64,000 nt of DNA, taken from the NCBI RefSeq assembly GCF_000956475.1, contig NZ_JYJB01000010.1:806001-870000 (forward strand), written 5' to 3'. Under the pieces are notes generated by a model, which worked only from the letters and a program-made list of their open reading frames with translations, was not told the DNA's origin and searched no databases. Source of the stretch: Microbacterium hydrocarbonoxydans. GTDB taxonomy: Bacteria; Actinomycetota; Actinomycetes; Actinomycetales; Microbacteriaceae. The translations under genes were made by a program, and so were the position numbers. Below, piece by piece: positions 53,777 to 64,000 of this stretch (within the stretch, counting starts at the first letter, position 1; every line of letters starts with the position of its first letter).

Positions 53777-55417
53777 TTACGCGCGACGACCCTTGACGAT
53801 CTTCTCCTGGTTGACGTCCTCAGCCTCGGCTGCGGCGTGCTCCTCGTGACCAGGGGCGCCGATCGCGTGACCCTTGCCGCCCTGGAACTCCAGGATGAAC
53901 GCGTCCGTCTGCTTGTTCAGCTCGGCGACGGTGTCGTCGTCCAGGACGTTCGTCTCGCGCAGGGTGTCGAGCACCTTGGTGTTGCGACGCAGGTAGTCGA
54001 GCAGCTCGCGCTCGAAGCGCAGCACGTCCTCGACCTCGATCGAGTCGAGCTTGCCGTTGGTTCCGGCCCAGATCGAGACGACCTGCTCCTCGACGGGGTA
54101 CGGCGAGTACTGGGGCTGCTTGAGCAGCTCAGTCAGGCGCGCACCGCGCGAGAGCTGACGACGCGAGGCCTGGTCGAGGTCGGACGCGAACATCGCGAAC
54201 GCCTCGAGCGAGCGGTACTGCGCGAGCTCCAGCTTCAAGGTTCCGGAGACCTTCTTGATCGACTTGACCTGAGCGTCACCACCGACTCGCGAGACCGAGA
54301 TACCCACGTCGACCGCAGGACGCTGGTTGGCGTTGAAGAGGTCGGACTGGAGGAAGATCTGGCCGTCGGTGATCGAGATCACGTTGGTCGGGATGTACGC
54401 CGAGACGTCGTTCGCCTTGGTCTCGATGATCGGCAGGCCGGTCATCGAACCCGCGCCGAGCTCGTCGGACAGCTTCGCGCAGCGCTCGAGCAGACGGGAG
54501 TGCAGGTAGAACACGTCACCCGGGTATGCCTCGCGGCCCGGCGGGCGGCGCAGCAGAAGGGACACGGCGCGGTAGGCCTCGGCCTGCTTCGACAGGTCGT
54601 CGAAGATGATGAGGACGTGCTTGCCGCCGTACATCCAGTGCTGGCCGATGGCCGAGCCCGTGTACGGAGCCAGGTACTTGAAGCCGGCGGGGTCGGATGC
54701 CGGAGCCGCCACGATCGTGGTGTACTCCAGAGCTCCGGCCTCTTCGAGCGCGCCCTTCACCGAGGCGATGGTCGAGCCCTTCTGGCCGATCGCGACGTAG
54801 ATGCAGCGAACCTGCTTGTTGACGTCGCCCGACTCCCAGTTGGCCTTCTGGTTGATGATCGTGTCGATCGCGATGGCCGTCTTGCCGGTCTGGCGGTCGC
54901 CGATGATCAGCTGACGCTGACCACGGCCGACCGGGATCATCGCGTCGATGGCCTTGATGCCGGTCTGCATCGGCTCGTGCACCGACTTGCGCTGCATAAC
55001 GCCGGGTGCCTGGAGCTCGAGCTCGCGGACGCCCTCGGTCGCGATGGCGCCGAGGCCGTCGATCGGGTTGCCGAGGGGGTCGACGACGCGGCCGAGGTAG
55101 CCGTCGCCGACGGGGACCGAGAGGACCTCACCGGTGCGGGTGACCTCCATGCCGGCCTGGATGCCGGTGAAGTCGCCGAGGACGACCACGCCGATCTCGT
55201 GCTCGTCGAGGTTCAGCGCGAGTCCCTTGGTGCCGTCGGCGAAGGTGACGAGCTCGTTCGCCATGACACCGGGCAGTCCTTCGACGTGCGCGATGCCATC
55301 AGCGGCGTCGATGACGGTGCCGACCTCGGTCGCGGCGGCCCCTGTGGGCTCGTATGCTGCGGCGAAGTCCTTCAGCGCGTCACGGATGACGTCGGGGCTG
55401 ATCGATAGTTCTGCCAT
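53777..55417 (-). CDS. atpA: ATP synthase alpha subunit
   Basis: 546 aa regulatory nucleotide-binding subunit. [11 protein letters not shown] near residue 175 is the P-loop, and the Arg finger region SVSRVGG is present. The acidic/His-rich C-terminal tail is longer than in E. coli, typical of actinobacteria. Confidence 0.98.
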   Translation of the reverse strand: MAELSISPDVIRDALKDFAAAYEPTGAAATEVGTVIDAADGIAHVEGLPGVMANELVTFADGTKGLALNLDEHEIGVVVLGDFTGIQAGMEVTRTGEVLSVPVGDGYLGRVVDPLGNPIDGLGAIATEGVRELELQAPGVMQRKSVHEPMQTGIKAIDAMIPVGRGQRQLIIGDRQTGKTAIAIDTIINQKANWESGDVNKQVRCIYVAIGQKGSTIASVKGALEEAGALEYTTIVAAPASDPAGFKYLAPYTGSAIGQHWMYGGKHVLIIFDDLSKQAEAYRAVSLLLRRPPGREAYPGDVFYLHSRLLERCAKLSDELGAGSMTGLPIIETKANDVSAYIPTNVISITDGQIFLQSDLFNANQRPAVDVGISVSRVGGDAQVKSIKKVSGTLKLELAQYRSLEAFAMFASDLDQASRRQLSRGARLTELLKQPQYSPYPVEEQVVSIWAGTNGKLDSIEVEDVLRFERELLDYLRRNTKVLDTLRETNVLDDDTVAELNKQTDAFILEFQGGKGHAIGAPGHEEHAAAEAEDVNQEKIVKGRRA

Positions 55418-55464
55418 TGTCTTCCCTTTGTATCTGGGTGCGCGGTTCCCCGCGCGAAGTCGTG

Positions 55465-56252
55465 TTAGCCGACGAGCTTCTGGCGAAGATCGGCGAGTCG
55501 GGCGGAGATGCTTCCGTCGATGACGTCATCGGCGATCTGCACGCGCAGGCCTCCGACCACGGTGGGGTCGATGACCACGTTCAGCGAGACCTCGCCCTCA
55601 TAGCGGCTCGACAGAGCAGCACCGAGACGGGCGCGCTGCGCATCGCTGAGCGGCGTTGCGCTGTGCACCGTCGCGACCCGGCGGCCGCGCTGAGCCGACA
55701 CGATGTTGATCGCGCGGTTCAGCAGCTGGCGGATGCGACGCTCGCGCGGCTGGCGAACCAGCGACGAGACGATCAGGGTCGAACCGGCGCTGACGCCGTC
55801 GGTGAGAAGACGCTCGACGAGAGCTCCCCGAGCGTCTGCTCCTCCGAGGCTGCTGCCCAGGGCGAGCTCAAGCTCGGGATTCGCGGCGATCACGCGGGAG
55901 AAACCGAACAGTTCCGCCTCGATGTCGGCCTGAGGGTCTGCGATCGCCGTGGCGCGGATCGCGAGCTCCTCGATGCCGTCGACGAGCTCGGCAGCCGACG
56001 ACCAGCGTTCGGCCACGACAGCCCGCAGAACATTCTGCGCGTTCTGCGAGTATCCGCCGAACACCGCTGCCACGACGTTCTGCCGTGCCTCGGCCGGAGC
56101 CGAGGGGTCAGCGAGCGCGCCGCTCAGATGCGACGAGTCGCCAACGGCGCGTGCTGCGGCGAAGAGCTCCCGCGCAGTGTCGATGCTGACGCCCGACGCC
56201 GCGGCAAGCGCCTGAGTGGATGCCGCGAGTGCCTGAGTGGTCGCGCTGCCCA

Positions 56253-56253
<1 letters not shown>
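55465..56253 (-). CDS. atpH: ATP synthase delta subunit
   Basis: 262 aa, peripheral stalk. Longer than the E. coli protein (about 177 aa), with an N-terminal Ala/Ser-rich extension usual in actinobacteria. Its ATG overlaps the atpF stop by one base (TAATG). Confidence 0.95.
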
Positions 56254-56801
<548 letters not shown>

Positions 56802-56817
56802 TTATCGAAACTGGCGG

Positions 56818-57883
<1,066 letters not shown>

Positions 57884-58004
57884 CAGGGTCGCAGCAAGAT
57901 TGAACAGCGCGGGCTCCAGCTTCGGGGCACCGGTCAGAACCGGGGCGACGATGGTCGGTGTGCTTCACAGCGCAAGCGCTCGCGGACGAGCGGCGGGCAC
58001 GTGT

Positions 58005-58029
58005 CAACCCTATCAGAATCTGAGGGTTG
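58005..58029 (-). terminator. hairpin between atpI-like and atpB
   Basis: CAACCCT/AGGGTTG, seven pairs, directly after the stop of the atpI-like gene. It may partly separate the upstream genes from the atp operon. Confidence 0.4.
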
Positions 58030-58030
58030 C

Positions 58031-58537
58031 CTAAGACGCCGGACCGTTGTCAGGAGTACGATTCGCAGCCCCCGGCGCACGGTCTTCCGGCACCTCGGTG
58101 GGCAGCGACGCGTCGCTCACGACGGGCAGACGCATCCTCATCAGGACGACGACGTCGATCACGAGCGACATCAGCACCCCGGCGACGATCGAGAGCAGGA
58201 ACACGGTCGGATGGATCCACGGCTGACCGCTCACGAGCACCATCACGAGGAAGAAGACGCCGAGCTTGACGAGCCATCCGCCGAGCACGATCGCGAAGAA
58301 CAGCTGCACGTACAGCGGCTCGCCGTACCAGCGGTTGGCGACGAGGATGCTGATGCCCGTGATCGCGAGGAACAGGGCCGCGATCAGAACGCCCAGGAGG
58401 CCGCTGGCAAGGCCAGAGCCCTGTGCGACCACGAAGCCGACGACCCCGGCGATCACCGCGAGGACAGCTGTGGCCACCGCCGACCAGATCAGGGTGCGCC
58501 GCAGGATCGGCGTGCTGGAAACGGGACTCGGGCTCAT
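58031..58537 (-). CDS. AtpI-like membrane protein
   Basis: 168 aa with four membrane helices (about 15-40, 43-66, 76-102, 110-132) and an acidic, Pro-rich C-terminal tail. Position directly before atpB and topology match AtpI/YbaB-type assembly or magnesium-related proteins; sequence similarity is weak by eye. Its ATG overlaps the wecA stop by one base (TGATG). Confidence 0.75.
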   Translation of the reverse strand: MSPSPVSSTPILRRTLIWSAVATAVLAVIAGVVGFVVAQGSGLASGLLGVLIAALFLAITGISILVANRWYGEPLYVQLFFAIVLGGWLVKLGVFFLVMVLVSGQPWIHPTVFLLSIVAGVLMSLVIDVVVLMRMRLPVVSDASLPTEVPEDRAPGAANRTPDNGPAS

Positions 58538-59724
58538 CAGGGCTCCACGGTGTTCTGGTCTGGGGCGGCGGTGCTCTCGGATGCCGCAGCACCCGCCTTC
58601 TTGCGGCTGCGGGTGGGGTTGAGCGTGATCACGAGGCAGGCCGCGATGCCGACGACGCCGAAGCCGACCCCGGGCAGGTACTGCCCTGGCCAGTCCTCGC
58701 GCGCGCCGACGTACATCAGCAGCACCGCGAGCGAGATCACGGCGGTCCAGGCGTAGAAGATCAGGACGGCGTCGCGGTCGCGATGGCCGAGATCGAGCAT
58801 CCGGTGGTGCAGGTGCTTGCGGTCGGGTGAGAACGGCGACCGTCCGGCGCTCATGCGCCGCAGCACGGCGAGGCCGAAGTCGAGCAGCGGCAGGAGCACC
58901 ACGAGCAGCGGGAGGAGGATCGGGATGAACGCGCCGAGGAGCCCGGAGCGCCCGATGCGCTCCGGGTCGATGACGGACGGGTCGAGCTGACCGGTCAGAG
59001 AGATGGCCGAGGTCGCCATCAGCAGGCCGAGCACGAGCGCGCCCGAGTCGCCCATGAAGATCTTCGCGGGACTCCAGTTCATCGGGAGGAAGCCGAGGCA
59101 GGCTCCGATCAGCACCGCGGCGAGAAAGGTGGAGAGGTTGAAGAAGCTCGACGCGCCGGTGTCTCGGGTGACGATGTAGGAGTAGGCGAAGAACACGCCG
59201 TTCGAGATCAGGCAGACGCCCGCGACCAGCCCGTCCAGCCCGTCGATGAAGTTCACCGCGTTCATGACGATCACGATCGCGAACATGGTCATCGTGATGC
59301 TGAGCCAGCTCGAGAACACGAGCATGTCGCCGAAGGGCAGCGAGAGGATCTGCAGTCCCCCGCCGATCGTGATGACGCCGGCCGCCAGGAACTGGGCGCC
59401 CAGCTTGATCATCCAGTCGAGGTCCCAGAGGTCGTCGACCACTCCGATCACCGCGATCAGGAGAGCCGCGGCGAGGATCGACCACATCGCCTGCGGCGGC
59501 ATCCAGATCGTCGAGAAGAACGGGTTCGCCGCGGAGACGCCGAAGGCCGCCGCGATGCCGAGGAAGATCGCGACTCCGCCGAGGCGGGGGGTCGGGGTCT
59601 TGTGCACGTCGCGCTCGCGGATGCCCGGGTAGAGCTTGAACCGCAGGCTCAGACGCCACACCACCGCGGTCAGCGTGAAGGTGATCGCGGCGGTGAGGAT
59701 GATCGTGAAGAGGTACTGCTTCAC
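58537..59724 (-). CDS. wecA: polyprenyl-phosphate N-acetylglucosamine-1-phosphate transferase
   Basis: 395 aa MraY/WecA-family enzyme with about eleven membrane helices. The metal-binding Asp pair is in VVDDLWDLDW (97-98), and NAVNFIDGLDGLVAG lies at 155-169. It starts lipid-linked glycan synthesis, for example teichoic-acid-like or arabinogalactan-type linkers. The GTG overlaps the tsaC stop as GTGA. The order prmC-tsaC-wecA-atp is the actinobacterial arrangement. Confidence 0.92.
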   Translation of the reverse strand: MKQYLFTIILTAAITFTLTAVVWRLSLRFKLYPGIRERDVHKTPTPRLGGVAIFLGIAAAFGVSAANPFFSTIWMPPQAMWSILAAALLIAVIGVVDDLWDLDWMIKLGAQFLAAGVITIGGGLQILSLPFGDMLVFSSWLSITMTMFAIVIVMNAVNFIDGLDGLVAGVCLISNGVFFAYSYIVTRDTGASSFFNLSTFLAAVLIGACLGFLPMNWSPAKIFMGDSGALVLGLLMATSAISLTGQLDPSVIDPERIGRSGLLGAFIPILLPLLVVLLPLLDFGLAVLRRMSAGRSPFSPDRKHLHHRMLDLGHRDRDAVLIFYAWTAVISLAVLLMYVGAREDWPGQYLPGVGFGVVGIAACLVITLNPTRSRKKAGAAASESTAAPDQNTVEP

Positions 59725-60431
59725 GAATCCCCGTCCGCCTCGGGCGCGGGCGCGGACTCCGGCTCGAGCAGGTCGCCGAGGATCTCCTCGAGCTGGGCGC
59801 GGCTCACCGCACCCTGCCTCAGGATGCGGACCTGAGGAGCATCCGCCTCTCCCCCGCGCGTCACGAGCGAGGTGGCATCGATGATGGTCGACGCCACGCC
59901 CTCTCCACTGGGTCCGCCGTCGAGGTACACCGCGACGCTGTCGCCCAGCATCTGCTCGGCCTCCGCGGCCGAGACCGCGGCCGGATGACCTGTGAGGTTC
60001 GCGCTGGAGACCGCCAGGGGGCCCGTCTCGGCCAGCAGCTCGAGTGCGACCCGCCCTTCCGGCATGCGCACCGCGACGGTGCCCTTCGTCTCACCCAGGT
60101 CCCAGACCAGCGATGGCTGCGCGGGGAGCACGATCGTGAGGCCGCCCGGCCAGAAGGCGTCGATCAGCCGCTGCACGGGCTCCGGCACGCTCTCCGCCAG
60201 AGCGACGAGCGTCTCGGGCGAGCCGATGAGCACGGGCGGCGGCTGGTCGCGCCCCCGGCCCTTCGCATCGAGGAGGCGCTGGACGGCCGTGGGCGAGAAC
60301 GCGTCGGCCGCGACGCCGTAGACGGTGTCGGTGGGGATGACGATGAGCTCACCGCGGCTGATGGCCTGACGCGCATGGCGCATACCGGCGAGCAGCTGCG
60401 ACTCGTCACCGCAGTCGAAGATGGAAGACAT
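59721..60431 (-). CDS. tsaC: L-threonylcarbamoyladenylate synthase (Sua5/YrdC)
   Basis: 236 aa. PTDTVYG at 33-39 and KGRGRDQPPPVLIGS mark the YrdC fold, which makes the precursor for t6A37 in tRNAs reading ANN codons. The C-terminal extension beyond about 205 is short and acidic, without the Sua5 domain. It is 41 bases downstream of prmC. Confidence 0.92.
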   Translation of the reverse strand: MSSIFDCGDESQLLAGMRHARQAISRGELIVIPTDTVYGVAADAFSPTAVQRLLDAKGRGRDQPPPVLIGSPETLVALAESVPEPVQRLIDAFWPGGLTIVLPAQPSLVWDLGETKGTVAVRMPEGRVALELLAETGPLAVSSANLTGHPAAVSAAEAEQMLGDSVAVYLDGGPSGEGVASTIIDATSLVTRGGEADAPQVRILRQGAVSRAQLEEILGDLLEPESAPAPEADGDS

Positions 60432-60472
60432 GACGTGTCGATTCTAGTCGTGGGCGTCTGTACGACCGCAGG

Positions 60473-61333
60473 TCACGGGCGCAGAGCGGTCGTCACCCGG
60501 TCGCGGAGGGTGAGATCGCGGTGCGTGGCGGCTGCCCGCCACCCGTCGGCGGTCAGGATGCTGCGGATCTGCTCGCCCTGCAGCTCGCCGTGCTCGATCA
60601 CGAGCAGCCCGCCGGCGCGCAGGAGCTCGAGCCCCCTCGTGCTGAGGATGCGGACGACGTCCAGCCCGTCCTCTCCCCCGTACAGGGCCATCGCCGGGTC
60701 GAACAGCCGCACCTCGGGGTCACGAGGGATCGCCGCGTCGGGCACATAGGGCGGATTGGAGATGACGACGGATGCCGTGCCGTCGAGCTCGCGGAACGCG
60801 TGCGCCAGGTCGTCGTTCACCAGCGTGAGGTTGTCGACGCCGGCGGCGTTGCGCTGCGCCCATGGGAAGGCGTCGGGCGACAGCTCGGCCGCGTACACCC
60901 GAGCGTGCGGCACCTCGGTCGCCATCGCGAGCGCGATCGCTCCGCTGCCCGTGCCGAGATCGATGCCGATCGGCTCGGGTTCGGCATCGTTGAGCAGCGC
61001 GTCGATCGCGTACTGCACCACCGTCTCGGTCTCGGGTCGCGGCACGAAGACACCGGGTCCGACCGCGAGCTCGAGGTGACGGAACGGCGCGGTGCCGGTG
61101 ATGTGCTGAAGCGGCTCTCGGGCGCTGCGACGAGCGATCACGGCTTCGAACGCCGCCGCATCGGCATCCGACGCGGCGTCGCCGCGGATGATCGCCGCCT
61201 GCACCTCTCCACGGCGGATGCCGAAGACGTGGGCCGCGAGAAGCTCCGCATCGACCTGGGGATCGGGAACGCCGGCCTCCGCGAGGCGCTGCGCGGCGGC
61301 GCGCACGAGCGCGGCGATGGTGGTGTCGGGCAT
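60473..61333 (-). CDS. prmC: release factor glutamine methyltransferase
   Basis: 286 aa. FVPRPETE (96-103), the SAM loop LGTGSG (126-131) and the catalytic NPPY (193-196) are all intact. It methylates the GGQ glutamine of release factors 1 and 2. The ATG has GGAGAG two bases upstream and a TACGCT box seven bases upstream. prfA, the common upstream neighbour, is absent; cysK diverges from it instead. Confidence 0.94.
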   Translation of the reverse strand: MPDTTIAALVRAAAQRLAEAGVPDPQVDAELLAAHVFGIRRGEVQAAIIRGDAASDADAAAFEAVIARRSAREPLQHITGTAPFRHLELAVGPGVFVPRPETETVVQYAIDALLNDAEPEPIGIDLGTGSGAIALAMATEVPHARVYAAELSPDAFPWAQRNAAGVDNLTLVNDDLAHAFRELDGTASVVISNPPYVPDAAIPRDPEVRLFDPAMALYGGEDGLDVVRILSTRGLELLRAGGLLVIEHGELQGEQIRSILTADGWRAAATHRDLTLRDRVTTALRP

Positions 61334-61340
61334 GCTCTCC

Positions 61341-61346
61341 AGCGTA
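61341..61346 (-). promoter_or_regulatory. -10 box of prmC
   Basis: TACGCT on the minus strand, seven bases before the prmC ATG. Confidence 0.45.
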
Positions 61347-61392
61347 GAGCGCAACGGTCCGTCACATATGCGCTGCGCAAAGCATGCTCCCC

Positions 61393-61398
61393 TAGGCT
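61393..61398 (+). promoter_or_regulatory. -10 box of cysK
   Basis: TAGGCT 34 bases before the cysK ATG, giving a normal leader with GGAAAGG as ribosome site (61419-61425). Confidence 0.5.
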
Positions 61399-61432
61399 TG
61401 CGGCAGTCACCCCGTCTTGGAAAGGCTCACAC

Positions 61433-62371
61433 ATGCCCGGCATCCATTCCGACATCACGACCGCGTTCGGCAACACGCCGCTGGTCCGTCTGAACCACGT
61501 GACCGAGGGCCTCGGCTCCGAGGTCCTCGCGAAGCTCGAGTACTTCAACCCCGGCTCCAGCGTCAAGGACCGTCTCGGCATCGCGATCATCAACGCAGCC
61601 GAGAAGGACGGCTCGCTGAAGCCGGGCGGCACGATCGTCGAGGCCACGAGCGGCAACACCGGCATCGCCCTGTCGCTGGTCGGAGCTGCCCGCGGCTACA
61701 AGGTCATCCTGACCATGCCCGCATCCATGTCGAAGGAGCGCCGAGTCCTGCTGAAGGCGTTCGGCGCCGAGCTCGTACTGACGGACCCCACCGTGGGCAT
61801 GAAGGGCGCCGTCGCCGAGGCCGAGCGCATCGCCGCCGACACCCCCGGTGCGATCCTCGCCCACCAGTTCGAGAACGCGGCCAACGCGCAGATTCACCGC
61901 GAGACCACCGCCGAGGAGATCTGGCGCGACACCGACGGCGAGGTCGACATCTTCGTCGCCGGCATCGGCACTGGCGGCACCATCACCGGTGTCGGACAGG
62001 TGCTCAAGGAGCGCAAGCCCGGCGTGCAGGTCATCGCCGTCGAGCCGACCGCGTCGCCGCTGCTCTCGCAGGGCACGCCCGGGCCCGCGAAGATCCAGGG
62101 CATCGGCCCGAACTTCGTGCCGCCCATCCTCGACACCACGGTCTACGACGAGGTCGTGACAGTCGAGTTCGAAGACGCACTGGCGACCTCGCGTGCACTC
62201 GCCGCGCGCGAGGGCCTGCTCGTCGGCATCTCCAGCGGCGCCGCCGCCTGGGCTGCGCTGCAGGTCGCCGCCCGCCCCGAGAACGCGGGCAAGAAGATCG
62301 TCGTGATCATCCCCGACACCGGTGAGCGCTACCTCTCCACTGCGCTGTTCGAGGACCTTCGCGAGGACTGA
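61433..62371 (+). CDS. cysK: cysteine synthase A (O-acetylserine sulfhydrylase)
   Basis: 312 aa PLP enzyme that makes cysteine from O-acetylserine and sulfide. The cofactor Lys45 is in NPGSSVKDR, the substrate loop is TSGNTG, and the phosphate-binding GTGGT is present. Its stop overlaps the cysE start (TGATG), so the two enzymes are made together. Confidence 0.97.
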   Translation: MPGIHSDITTAFGNTPLVRLNHVTEGLGSEVLAKLEYFNPGSSVKDRLGIAIINAAEKDGSLKPGGTIVEATSGNTGIALSLVGAARGYKVILTMPASMSKERRVLLKAFGAELVLTDPTVGMKGAVAEAERIAADTPGAILAHQFENAANAQIHRETTAEEIWRDTDGEVDIFVAGIGTGGTITGVGQVLKERKPGVQVIAVEPTASPLLSQGTPGPAKIQGIGPNFVPPILDTTVYDEVVTVEFEDALATSRALAAREGLLVGISSGAAAWAALQVAARPENAGKKIVVIIPDTGERYLSTALFEDLRED

Positions 62372-62949
62372 TGCACCTTCCGATGTGGGTCGGGCGGATG
62401 CGCGAGGACGTCGCATCCGCCCGGCTTCGCGACCCCGCAGCCCGCGGCGGACTCGAGATCGCGATCCTGTACCCCGGTCTGCACGCCATCTGGGCGCATC
62501 GGGTGAACCACGCCCTGTGGGTGCGCGGACTGCGCTTCCCCGCCCGCCTCGGCTCCCAGGTCAGCCGCTGGCTGACCGGGGTCGAGATCCACCCCGGCGC
62601 GACCATCGGCCGTCGCTTCTTCATCGACCACGGCATGGGCGTGGTGATCGGCGAGACCGCGGAGATCGGCGACGACGTGATGCTCTATCACGGCGTCACG
62701 CTCGGCGGCCGCACCCGCGACTCCGGCAAACGGCACCCGACGCTGGAAGACGGCGTCGTCGTCGGAGCCGGCGCGAAGATCCTCGGCCCCATCGTGATCG
62801 GCGCGGGTACCGCGATCGGCGCGAACGCCGTTGTCACGAAGGACGCCCCCGCCGACTCGGTGCTCACCGGCATCCCCGCCAAGGCGCGCTCTCGCGTCGC
62901 CGGCGAGAACCTGGCGCACCTGCTGGCCGCACCCGACTACTCGATCTGA
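62371..62949 (+). CDS. cysE: serine O-acetyltransferase
   Basis: 192 aa, short form that lacks most of the long N-terminal helical domain of E. coli CysE. The left-handed beta helix runs from about residue 68 ([16 protein letters not shown]) and carries the catalytic Asp-His of DHG and HGVTLGG. It supplies O-acetylserine to CysK. The protein ends in YSI; the C-terminal Ile is the residue that docks into CysK in the cysteine synthase complex. Confidence 0.95.
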   Translation: MHLPMWVGRMREDVASARLRDPAARGGLEIAILYPGLHAIWAHRVNHALWVRGLRFPARLGSQVSRWLTGVEIHPGATIGRRFFIDHGMGVVIGETAEIGDDVMLYHGVTLGGRTRDSGKRHPTLEDGVVVGAGAKILGPIVIGAGTAIGANAVVTKDAPADSVLTGIPAKARSRVAGENLAHLLAAPDYSI

Positions 62950-62959
62950 TCAGCGCACG

Positions 62960-62995
62960 CGAAGAGGGATGCCGGGTGTCCGGCATCCCTCTTCG
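62960..62995. terminator. bidirectional terminator between cysE and the symporter gene
   Basis: CGAAGAGGGATGCCGG and its exact complement form 16 pairs around GTGT. It lies ten bases after the cysE stop and four bases from the stop of the convergent gene. Confidence 0.8.
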
Positions 62996-62999
62996 TCGT

Positions 63000-64000
63000 T
63001 CACTGCGCCACGAAGAACGGGATCGCGCCCGTGACCATGCCGACGCCGAGCATCACAAGCGAGACGATCGCGGCGCGCCACAGCACCTTGCGGTGATGGT
63101 CGCCCAGGTTCACGCTCGCGAGCGAGACCAGCAGCAGGATCGCGGGGACGAGCGGGCTCTGCAGGTGCACGGGCTGGCCCGTGATCGACGCTCTCGCCAT
63201 CTCGACCGGGTCGATCCCGAAGTGCGCTGCGCTCTGCGAGAGCACCGGCAGGATGCCGTAGTAGAACGCGTCGTTCGACATGAAGAACGTGAACGGGATC
63301 GACAGGATGCCGGTGATGGGCGCGAGGAACGGTCCGAGAGCGGGCGGGAGCACATTCGTGATCCAGTTCGCCATGGCGTCGACCATTCCGGTGCCGGTGA
63401 GCACGCCCACGAGGACGCCGGCGGCGATGACCATGGAGACGACGCCGACGATGCTGGGGGCGTGCGCGACGATCTCGGACGCCTGGTCCTTGATGGTGCG
63501 GAAGTTGAGCAGGAGGGCGATACCCGCACCGACCATGAACACGTAGGGCAGCGGCAGGATGTCGAGCACCAGCAGCACCATCACGGCCACGGTGAGCACC
63601 AGGTTGAACCAGATCAGCTTCGGACGGAGCGTGGTGCGAGCCGGATCCAGCATCGTGTCGGCCATCGCGGTGTCTGCGGGGTCGACGCTCGCGGCGGCGA
63701 CCGGGCCGTGACCGCCGGCGACCACGACGACGTTGCCCGTGTGCAGCGAGGCGCGCGCGCCCGGCTTGGGCTCTGCGCCGCGGAAGATCCTCGGCACGGT
63801 CGACAGGGCGCCCCCGTCGGCACTCGTGAGCAGTCCTTCGGAGTCGAGACGCCCGAGACGGCGGCGCTCCTGCAGGCCGAGGATCCAGGCGAAGCCCAGC
63901 GTCACGACGAGCCCGGCGCCCAGCGCCGGCAGCATCGGCACGAAGATGTCGGTCGGCTGCAGTCCCAGAGCCGTCGCCGCGCGAACAGTCGGTCCGCCCC
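63000..64000 (-). CDS. CitMHS-type citrate/proton symporter (5' end outside window)
   Basis: The C-terminal 333 codons are in the window. The frame stays open to the edge without a start that would give a full N-terminal half, so the gene is cut. About eight membrane helices, and FMSNDAFYYGILPVL with SPLVPAILLL are hallmarks of the CitMHS family, which imports metal-citrate complexes with protons. A soluble acidic loop near HTGNVVVVAGGHG separates the helices. Confidence 0.85.
   Translation of the reverse strand, partial: GGPTVRAATALGLQPTDIFVPMLPALGAGLVVTLGFAWILGLQERRRLGRLDSEGLLTSADGGALSTVPRIFRGAEPKPGARASLHTGNVVVVAGGHGPVAAASVDPADTAMADTMLDPARTTLRPKLIWFNLVLTVAVMVLLVLDILPLPYVFMVGAGIALLLNFRTIKDQASEIVAHAPSIVGVVSMVIAAGVLVGVLTGTGMVDAMANWITNVLPPALGPFLAPITGILSIPFTFFMSNDAFYYGILPVLSQSAAHFGIDPVEMARASITGQPVHLQSPLVPAILLLVSLASVNLGDHHRKVLWRAAIVSLVMLGVGMVTGAIPFFVAQ

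Noticed and set aside
61347..61432. Loss of prfA next to prmC
   Set aside because: prfA is essential and must be elsewhere; gene-order change is the simple explanation.

Overview
The window is a gene-dense, strongly GC-rich bacterial chromosome segment. It looks like a Microbacteriaceae actinobacterium, most probably Microbacterium. The evidence is frequent GTG starts, -10 boxes of the form TANNNT only 6-7 bases before many start codons (leaderless mRNAs), GC-rich hairpin terminators without U-tracts, a TrpE(G)/PhzE-type fused synthase behind a trp attenuator, MEP-pathway genes, a long AtpH, a YlxR-NusA-IF2 cluster and a MurE-like ligase outside the division cluster. Assignment to genus is inference. 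No rRNA, tRNA, CRISPR array, prophage or transposase was seen.

Layout. 0-4 kb: Pit-type phosphate transporter with a coupled small membrane protein, and a divergent oligopeptidase B. 4.0-5.2 kb: a solitary winged-helix/DUF559 nuclease-like gene bracketed by two nearly identical 68-bp hairpin repeats, the most unusual item here. 5.2-8.6 kb: pfkA and a SNF2-family ATPase. 8.8-25.2 kb: a long, mostly minus-strand information-processing region (proS, a LOG-family gene, phoX, nusA-ylxR-infB-rbfA, then truB-two membrane proteins-ribF), interrupted by mutY, a lipoprotein and a large LuxR-type regulator. Two competing hairpins precede infB. 25.2-30.6 kb: a PEP mutase-like enzyme, a membrane protein and a plus-strand cassette of RNB nuclease, APH-like kinase, Nudix hydrolase and nucleotidyltransferase. 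30.6-33.6 kb: AlaX-like editing protein, SnoaL-like protein, SIMPL protein and ispG.

33.6-44.7 kb: trp leader peptide and attenuator with the fused synthase; rseP; a YcnI-type copper-associated pair; a MurE-like ligase; dxr; an FKBP lipoprotein; a PlsC-like acyltransferase; an OsmC protein; and an asparaginase. The minus-strand genes dxr, rseP and ispG look like a split ancestral block. 44.7-51 kb: an EccC/FtsK-type ATPase, a PP2C phosphatase, two membrane proteins with GYG-rich tails, and yaaA. 51.1-61.3 kb: prmC, tsaC, wecA-like, atpI-like and the full ATP synthase operon atpBEFHAGDC, all on the minus strand. 61.4-64 kb: cysK-cysE, and a citrate/proton symporter cut by the window edge.

Most of the content is housekeeping: translation and transcription factors, cofactor and isoprenoid synthesis, energy conversion and cell-envelope precursors. 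No intergenic stretch exceeds 300 bases. Residue numbers were counted by hand from the translations; hairpins and -10 boxes were read by eye and have not been folded or tested computationally.
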